From Paenalcaligenes sp052103955 (GTDB taxonomy: Bacteria; Pseudomonadota; Gammaproteobacteria; Burkholderiales; Burkholderiaceae_B), in assembly GCA_052103955.1 (NCBI GenBank), contig JBQELO010000005.1, positions 124,001 through 188,000 on the forward strand: a DNA stretch of 64,000 bases. The letters run 5' to 3'. The first letter of the stretch is position 1, and each line of letters opens with the position of its first letter. Made by a program: the position numbers and the translations under genes. The notes under the pieces were generated by a model. The model was not told where the DNA came from. It ran no database searches and worked only from the letters and a program-made list of their open reading frames with translations. Positions 58,610 through 64,000 of the stretch are shown piece by piece.

Positions 58610-59356
58610 CTACTGCCCACAGACCTCGCAACCGGGGTCTTTTTTAAAGCGTATGCTATGCCATTTGGCGGTAAGCGCGTCAAAGCTCAATAAACGCCCT
58701 ACCAGCGGCTCACCGAAGCTACCTAACACTTTCAGTGCCTCGGCTGCTTGCATACAGCCTACCGTGCCCACAACCGGCCCAAACACCCCTGTAGTGGCGC
58801 AACGCAGTTCTTCTACGTCATCAGCCTCGGGAAACAAGCAACTATAGCAAGGCGCTGTAGTGTCACGCAGATCGTACACACTGATTTGGCCCGAAAAACG
58901 TATGCCCGCACCTGACACCAACGGCTTGTGATGACGCACGCAACTGCGATTAATTGCATGGCGCGTGGCAAAGTTATCGGTACAGTCTAAAACGATATCG
59001 GCTGCCATCACCAAGGGCTGCAATGCGTCTTCGTCTAAGCGCTGGCAAACGGTGTTAATCGTAATTGAAGGGTTTAACGCCGCTAAGCTTTGCTTTGCCG
59101 ATTCTGCCTTAGGCATACCAATACGGTCGGTAGTGTGCAGAATCTGGCGCTGTAGATTACTCAGCTCTACATCGTCGTCGTCAACGAGGGTTAAGGTGCC
59201 CACACCTGCAGCAGCCAAATAAAATGCCGCTGGCGAGCCCAAGCCACCCGCACCTACGATAAGTGCATGGGAAGAAACGATACGTTCCTGCGCTTCCACG
59301 CCAAATTCATTTAATAGAATATGGCGTGCGTAGCGCATTAAATGCTGATCATTCAT
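58610..59356 (-). CDS. moeB: MoeB/ThiF-family adenylyltransferase
   Basis: Adenylates the C-terminal Gly-Gly of MoaD or ThiS for sulfur transfer. 248 residues: GAGGLGSPAAFYLAAAGVG near residue 35, LVDDDDVELSNLQRQ, two zinc pairs Cys170-x-x-Cys173 and Cys243-x-x-Cys246, and the catalytic-type cysteine Cys186 in ELRCATTGVFGP. MoeB and ThiF cannot be told apart surely by eye; the gene order after ctp suggests the general MoeB/HesA annotation. It follows ctp by 12 bases, in the same direction. Confidence 0.9.
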   Translation of the reverse strand: MNDQHLMRYARHILLNEFGVEAQERIVSSHALIVGAGGLGSPAAFYLAAAGVGTLTLVDDDDVELSNLQRQILHTTDRIGMPKAESAKQSLAALNPSITINTVCQRLDEDALQPLVMAADIVLDCTDNFATRHAINRSCVRHHKPLVSGAGIRFSGQISVYDLRDTTAPCYSCLFPEADDVEELRCATTGVFGPVVGTVGCMQAAEALKVLGSFGEPLVGRLLSFDALTAKWHSIRFKKDPGCEVCGQ

Positions 59357-59368
59357 GACTGACGTGGC

Positions 59369-60856
59369 TTAAGGCTTAGCAGGCTCTAGTCCGTGAGGCG
59401 TCACTTTAAAGCGCTCAGCCCCTTCACTATTGCGCGGCATTACTCTTTTTTTTTGAGCGTCATCCGCACTGCCATCTGCTGCGGGTTCTGTTATTACCGT
59501 AGGATCTGATTTCTTCACCTCACGGCCTTCCAAGAAGTTAACCGCTTGCATCAGTTGGAAGTCATCAGCGCCACCGAACTCAAACATTTTGGGTTCTGCC
59601 ACGTATTCTTGCGTATCTTTTTGCGCGTCTTCGTTGTCACCACTTTCGTTATGCAAGTGACGCTGCAAATCGGCTTCGCGAGGTAAGCGGAACAAATTAC
59701 CTTGAGCCGTATCATCCACCAAGATGTCGGGTTCTACACCGGTAACCTGAATACTGCGGCCTTGTGGCGTGTAATACAACGCTGTGGTCAGCTTGATACC
59801 GGAATCTTCACCCAAAGGCAGCACACTTTGCACCGAGCCCTTACCGAAGGATGTACCACCCAAAATCGTGGCACGTTTATGGTCTTGCAATGCACCCGCC
59901 ACAATTTCAGAGGCCGAGGCGGAGCCCGCATTCACCAATACCACGATAGGAATCTCACGTAACCAGCCCAGCGAGCGTAGTGCCTCAGGGTCACCACGTA
60001 AATCGCTCAGTACGGATGCCATAGGTTTGGCAAAGTACTCACGATTGGACGAGGGGATGCGGCCTTTGGTTGAAACCACCAACTTGCCAGGCTCAACAAA
60101 CGCCGAGGTCACGCCAATGGCGCTTTCCAGCAAACCACCGGGATCATTACGTAGGTCTAGCACCAAACCACGCGGGGTTGTGCCTTCGCTTAGGGTGCGC
60201 AACTGACGAATCAGGTCGGCGGCTGTACGCTCTTGGAATTGTGCAATACGCACATACATCAAGTCGTTATCCAGCTTTTTGCCACGTACGCTTTGTACTT
60301 TGATCAGGTCACGAACAATGGTGATATCCATTGTTTTGTCTTGACCGGCACGTTGAATGGTTAGCTTCACTGAGCTTTGCGGTTCACCGCGCATCAGTTT
60401 CACGGCGTCATTCAAGCTCATGTCTTTGGTGGGCTTACCATCAATCTGCACGATGATGTCGCCCGCCATAATGCCTGCTTTAGCAGCCGGGGAATCCTCG
60501 ATGGGTGAAATCACCTTAGGACGACCGTCTTCGCTACCAATTTCTATACCCAAGCCCCCGAAACCACCCTGCGTCATGTTTTCCATTTCTTGGAATGCCT
60601 CGGCATCCAAATATGTGGAGTGTGGGTCTAGTTCGGCGAACATGCCACGGATCGCATCGCCAATCAGTGCTTGATCGGAAACCGGCTCAACGTAGCTGCT
60701 TTTAATTGCTGAAAACACATTGGCGAACTGTTGTAGCTCACGCAATGGTAGCGGCTCACCTCGTTGGGCTACCGCACTGACGGTTAGGCTAATTAATACC
60801 CCACCCAAAGCGCCTAAGCCTATTAATCCTATTCCGCGAAGCCTGCGATTAGCCAT
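59369..60856 (-). CDS. ctp: S41 family C-terminal processing peptidase
   Basis: 495 residues from the ATG at 60856, preceded by AGGAA; the frame extends 18 residues further upstream without signal-like sequence. A signal peptide or anchor (about 10-30) is followed by a PDZ domain (about 100-180, with GLGIEIG) and the serine-lysine dyad: Ser314 in NAGSASASEI and Lys339 in SFGKGSVQ, spaced 25 residues as in the family. A long acidic, disordered C-terminus follows. The CtpA type cleaves periplasmic proteins, including murein hydrolases; adjacency to envC supports that role. Confidence 0.94.
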   Translation of the reverse strand: MANRRLRGIGLIGLGALGGVLISLTVSAVAQRGEPLPLRELQQFANVFSAIKSSYVEPVSDQALIGDAIRGMFAELDPHSTYLDAEAFQEMENMTQGGFGGLGIEIGSEDGRPKVISPIEDSPAAKAGIMAGDIIVQIDGKPTKDMSLNDAVKLMRGEPQSSVKLTIQRAGQDKTMDITIVRDLIKVQSVRGKKLDNDLMYVRIAQFQERTAADLIRQLRTLSEGTTPRGLVLDLRNDPGGLLESAIGVTSAFVEPGKLVVSTKGRIPSSNREYFAKPMASVLSDLRGDPEALRSLGWLREIPIVVLVNAGSASASEIVAGALQDHKRATILGGTSFGKGSVQSVLPLGEDSGIKLTTALYYTPQGRSIQVTGVEPDILVDDTAQGNLFRLPREADLQRHLHNESGDNEDAQKDTQEYVAEPKMFEFGGADDFQLMQAVNFLEGREVKKSDPTVITEPAADGSADDAQKKRVMPRNSEGAERFKVTPHGLEPAKP

Positions 60857-60972
60857 GTGTTTCCTGTAATCTTGAAGTATTGGTATCGCCCATTTGGGCA
60901 GTACAAGCATATTTTACTAAAGGTTGAGCAACAGACACTTCCTGCGTAGAGGTAAAGAATACCGCCATCTGC

Positions 60973-62487
60973 CTAGCCCCGCAACCATAGTTGAGGGTTT
61001 ACGGGCTGCCCATTTTGGCGAATCTCGAAGTACAACCCCGGCTCTACCTGACCACCCGTTGCACCAACGCGTGCGACTTCCTCACCCGCTCTAACCACAT
61101 CACCTACTTGCTTCAATAGGCTCTGATTATGCCCATAAACCGTAAGCAAACCATTACCGTGATCAATTATTAACAAATTGCCATAGCCATTTAGCCAATT
61201 GGCATATACCACCTGCCCGGCACCCACGCTCTTCACGGCGCGGCCTTGCTCGGCGCGAATCATGATGCCGCGCCATTTACCGCCACCATCAGGCCTATCT
61301 ACGCCAAAGCGTCCCTGCACATTACCCTGCACGGGCATGGGCAAGCCTTTGGATAAACCGTTAAAGCCCCCACTAGGTACTTCACGCAGAGGTTCTGACG
61401 GAGCAGGTTCGGGCGGTGCACTACGCACCACCTCACGCACAACAGGTGGCGGAGGAGGAGGCGGTGTTCTCACCACAGGGGCTTCCGTAATACGTATACG
61501 CTCGCGTGGCACTTCCTCGGCATCCACAGCGACCACACCATCGCTAGGCCGTACGCGTACCACTTGAATAGGTTCTCGTGCCTGCTCGGCGCGTCTGCGC
61601 TCTTCAGCAACACGGGCCTCTTCTGCTCGTCGCACTGCCAGTTCACGCGCTTGACGCTCTGCCGCTTGTTGGCGCTGAGCGGCTTCAGCCGCTTCACGTC
61701 GTTGGCGTTCTGCTGCCTCACGGCGTCGCTGCTCAGCTTGACGAGCCAGTTCTGCTTGCCTAGCAATTTCCACATCCAAACCACTAATTAAGCGGCCTAA
61801 ACGTTCATCATTACCTTGCAAGCGTGTGGCTTGGCCTCGTTGTTGGCTCAGTTCAGTTTGCACTCGCGCCAATACTTGGTTGCGCTCAGTCTGCTGCGCC
61901 AACAGCTCTTGTTTCTTTTGCTCACTTTCGGCACTGAGCTGAGTAAGCTCTTGCTGTGAAAGCTGCACGTTCGCCTGCAACCGCTCTAAGTTGCGTAAGG
62001 TGGCATGTAACGCTTGGATTTTGTCTGCTTGCGCTTGGGACACATACGACAAATACCCCAATTCGCGCTGTATGGCTTGCGGGTCATCACCCGACAACAA
62101 GGCCGCCCACTGTGACAAACCGCTGGCATACATGGCACGCAATTGCTCGGCTAATTCTTGCTGTCGTTGATCACGCAGCTTTTCTTGTTCGCTGGTTTGG
62201 GCACGCAATTCGCCCAAATGCTGTTGCACTTGCTTAGAACGTTGCTCTAGTTCTAGCAAACGTCTATCACTGTCAGAAATAGCACTTTCTGTCGCCCGCA
62301 GCGCTTGGGCTGCATCTTGACGAGTCGTTTCTGATTTCTCAATGTTTCGCTGTAGCGATTGTATGCGTTGGCGTAGCTCTTGCTGCTGCTGCCTAGCCTC
62401 ATTTTGTCGGGACTGTAAGTCCTCTGCCCCCAACGCGAGTGGGGATGCAGCCAGTAATGACCACAGCAAGAGCACGCCACGACGCAT
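60973..62487 (-). CDS. envC: Murein hydrolase activator EnvC
   Basis: 504 residues. Signal peptide (about 1-21), two long coiled coils (about 22-260, rich in Gln, Glu and Arg, with a low-complexity RRREAAERQRREAAEAAQ stretch), a Pro-rich hinge (PPPPPPP and many Pro-Glu) and a C-terminal LytM/M23 domain (about 385-504). The zinc ligands of active LytM are not kept: KWRGIMI replaces H-x-G-x-D, and VYGHNQ lacks the second His of H-x-H. This fits an activator of amidases, not an enzyme. It starts one base after the gpmA stop. Confidence 0.92.
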   Translation of the reverse strand: MRRGVLLLWSLLAASPLALGAEDLQSRQNEARQQQQELRQRIQSLQRNIEKSETTRQDAAQALRATESAISDSDRRLLELEQRSKQVQQHLGELRAQTSEQEKLRDQRQQELAEQLRAMYASGLSQWAALLSGDDPQAIQRELGYLSYVSQAQADKIQALHATLRNLERLQANVQLSQQELTQLSAESEQKKQELLAQQTERNQVLARVQTELSQQRGQATRLQGNDERLGRLISGLDVEIARQAELARQAEQRRREAAERQRREAAEAAQRQQAAERQARELAVRRAEEARVAEERRRAEQAREPIQVVRVRPSDGVVAVDAEEVPRERIRITEAPVVRTPPPPPPPVVREVVRSAPPEPAPSEPLREVPSGGFNGLSKGLPMPVQGNVQGRFGVDRPDGGGKWRGIMIRAEQGRAVKSVGAGQVVYANWLNGYGNLLIIDHGNGLLTVYGHNQSLLKQVGDVVRAGEEVARVGATGGQVEPGLYFEIRQNGQPVNPQLWLRG

Positions 62488-62488
62488 A

Positions 62489-63235
62489 TTATTTCGCCTT
62501 ACCCTGTGCAGCTACGGCTTGCATTTGTGCAGCAATAGCGTCTTCATCGCCTAGGTAGTAGTGACGAATAGGCTTCAAGTTCTCGTCCAGTTCGTACACC
62601 AACGGTTGGCCTGTAGGAATGTTCAGGTTCACAATTTCGTCTTCGGACACGTTATCCAAGTACTTAATCAAGGCACGCAAGCTGTTACCGTGAGCCGTAA
62701 CCAGTACACGACGACCTGCACGAATAGCTGGCGCAATGGACTCATCCCAGAATGGCACTACGCGCTCTACGGTTGTCTCTAAGCACTCAGTAGCAGGCAG
62801 TTGCTCGGGCTTCAAACGGTTGTAACGTGGGTCAAAACGAGGGTGACGTGGATCGTCTTCTGCTACTGGCTCAGGGCCGATAGAATACGCACGACGCCAG
62901 ATATGTACTTGCTCTTCACCGTACTTTTCTGCAGTTTCTGCTTTATTTAAACCCTGCAACGCGCCATAATGACGCTCGTTTAGGCGCCAACTCATGCCCA
63001 CTGGGGTGTACATGGCATCCATAGTGTCGAGCACGATCCATAAAGTACGGATGGCACGTTTAAGCACAGAACAAAATGCGATGTCGAACTCATAGCCATT
63101 GGCTTTGAGCAACTCGCCCGCTTGACGGGCCTGTTCACGGCCAGTTTCAGTCAGATCTACATCTGTCCAACCGGTAAAACGGTTCTCCAGATTCCACTGG
63201 CTCTCGCCATGACGCATCAATACAAGTTTATACAT
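62489..63235 (-). CDS. gpmA: 2,3-bisphosphoglycerate-dependent phosphoglycerate mutase
   Basis: Interconverts 3- and 2-phosphoglycerate. 248 residues with the phosphohistidine His9 in LMRHGESQWNLENRFTGW, ERHYGALQGLNK, and TAHGNSLRALIKYL with the second catalytic His. The metabolite it makes, 2-phosphoglycerate, is also the product of the glycerate 2-kinase in this window. First of gpmA-envC-ctp-moeB. The gene is divergent from the rhodanese gene across 91 bases. Confidence 0.96.
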   Translation of the reverse strand: MYKLVLMRHGESQWNLENRFTGWTDVDLTETGREQARQAGELLKANGYEFDIAFCSVLKRAIRTLWIVLDTMDAMYTPVGMSWRLNERHYGALQGLNKAETAEKYGEEQVHIWRRAYSIGPEPVAEDDPRHPRFDPRYNRLKPEQLPATECLETTVERVVPFWDESIAPAIRAGRRVLVTAHGNSLRALIKYLDNVSEDEIVNLNIPTGQPLVYELDENLKPIRHYYLGDEDAIAAQMQAVAAQGKAK

Positions 63236-63326
63236 GGTAAAAATACAGCCTCTAAGTTAAAAATTGCTGTCCATTTTATAATTAAACCCTTCAACCATTC
63301 ATTTCCGGCTTTCATCAGGATTTATC

Positions 63327-63737
63327 GTGGAATTCTTATACAGTCAAAACAATCTGCTAATTTTAGTCGTTGCCGTGCTTTCCGGCATCATGCTTCTATT
63401 ACCAGCCTTCACTAAAAACCGTAATGGTAGAGCCATTGGCCCTTCTGAAGCCGTTGCACAAATGAACCAGCACGATGCCATCATCGTCGACATACGTTCA
63501 GCAGACCAGTTCAAAGCTGCCCATATTGCTCAAGCGCAAAACATTCAGCCTGCTGATCTGGAAAGCCGTAGCAATCACTTTGCCAAAGATAAGCCTATTG
63601 TAGTGGTATGCGAGCAAGGCCGCACCTCTTCTAAGGCTGTTGCAACTTTGCGTAAACTGGGTTTTGATAAGGTATTTAGCTTGGAAAACGGCCTTCAAGG
63701 CTGGATACAAGCAGGCTTGCCAGTGCGCAAGTCCTAA
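63327..63737 (+). CDS. Membrane-anchored rhodanese-like sulfurtransferase
   Basis: 136 residues: one N-terminal transmembrane helix (about 9-28, LLILVVAVLSGIMLLLPAF) and a cytoplasmic rhodanese domain with VDIRSADQFKAAHI and the active-site Cys95 in VVCEQGRTS. The second residue pattern CEQGRTS with the final GLQGWIQAGLPV is that of the YibN family, which in proteobacteria lies before grxC and secB; here grxC follows by 27 bases. YibN function is only partly known; protein insertion or folding is one proposal. Confidence 0.9.
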   Translation: MEFLYSQNNLLILVVAVLSGIMLLLPAFTKNRNGRAIGPSEAVAQMNQHDAIIVDIRSADQFKAAHIAQAQNIQPADLESRSNHFAKDKPIVVVCEQGRTSSKAVATLRKLGFDKVFSLENGLQGWIQAGLPVRKS

Positions 63738-63764
63738 CACTTTTTAACGCTTGTTGACACTATC

Positions 63765-64000
63765 ATGGCAAAAGTTCTTATGTACAGCACCGCTGTCTGC
63801 CCGTATTGCGTACGGGCTGAGATGCTGCTCAAACAGCGCGGTGTAGAACACATTGAAAAAATCCTGATCGATCGTGACCCTGAACAACGTTCCATCATGA
63901 TGGAACGCACCGGACGTCGCACCGTTCCCCAAATTTACATCAACGATACCCATGTAGGCGGCTATGATGATTTAGCTGCTTTGGATCGCGCTGGCGAACT
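63765..64000 (+). CDS. grxC: Glutaredoxin 3, N-terminal part
   Basis: The frame runs open from the ATG at 63765 to the right edge, so about 78 of an expected 85 or so residues are seen. Cys12-Pro-Tyr-Cys15 is the dithiol active site, and TVPQIYINDTHVGGYDDL holds the cis-Pro and glutathione-binding GG. Cytoplasmic disulfide reductase using glutathione. secB usually follows beyond the edge. Confidence 0.95.
   Translation, partial: MAKVLMYSTAVCPYCVRAEMLLKQRGVEHIEKILIDRDPEQRSIMMERTGRRTVPQIYINDTHVGGYDDLAALDRAGE

Noticed and set aside
60973..62487. Active M23 zinc endopeptidase
   Set aside because: The H-x-G-x-D and H-x-H zinc motifs are lost, so the LytM domain should be a non-enzymatic activator.

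Overview
The window is a gene-dense, core-genome stretch of a betaproteobacterium of the order Burkholderiales, most likely family Alcaligenaceae. This rests on gene content and order: kdsD-kdsC-lptCAB-hpf-ptsN-hprK-rapZ, gpmA-envC-ctp-moeB, apbC-tamA-tamB-dcd, rsmI-yraN-diaA-dolP and argB-HAD. Base composition looks close to half G+C by eye, low for Bordetella or Achromobacter, so a smaller-genome relative such as Paenalcaligenes or Oligella is plausible; the genus cannot be fixed from this sequence alone. No tRNA, rRNA, insertion sequence, prophage or CRISPR array was seen, and no gene-free stretch exceeds 300 bases.

Layout. 1-9.2 kb: end of urate catabolism (uraD, truncated by the window edge; allA), a small tautomerase, a divergent LysR regulator, then the glycerate route gcl-hyi-glxR, a terminator, and glycerate 2-kinase, a GlcG-like protein and pyruvate kinase. 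Together these lead from ureidoglycolate to glyoxylate, tartronate semialdehyde, glycerate, 2-phosphoglycerate and finally pyruvate; only enolase is missing locally. 9.2-9.5 kb: two back-to-back terminators and a candidate small RNA on the minus strand with an anti-Shine-Dalgarno hairpin loop. 9.5-12.1 kb: coq7, then osmC-like, thyA and folA. 12.2-23.2 kb, all minus: apbC, tamA, tamB, dcd, an Orn/Lys/Arg decarboxylase, a BaiN/HI0933 flavoprotein and gcvH. 23.3-32.1 kb: a small membrane protein, metG, a LysR regulator, ubiE, phoB-phoR, ilvA and a YqaA-type membrane protein. 32.2-38.8 kb: a 1311-residue FAD/Fe-S oxidoreductase, pncB, a split-barrel protein and apt.

38.9-45.9 kb, minus: a complete cytochrome bd operon in the order regulator-cydA-cydB-cydX-cydD-cydC. 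Its promoter is followed by a perfect 18-bp palindrome, the likely operator of the GbsR-like regulator. 45.9-56.9 kb, mostly plus: Kdo and LPS transport genes, ribosome hibernation, nitrogen-PTS and HPr kinase genes, rapZ, rlpA, then rsmI (minus) and yraN-diaA-dolP-thioredoxin lipoprotein. rpoN, usually found between lptB and hpf, is absent from that place. 56.9-64 kb: argB-HAD; minus-strand gpmA-envC-ctp-moeB; and a rhodanese followed by grxC, cut by the right edge.

The window is mainly envelope biogenesis, respiration and central metabolism. No large undescribed system was found. The observations most worth following are the candidate small RNA at 9224-9372, the cyd operator, the missing rpoN, and a family of half-palindromic intergenic repeats.
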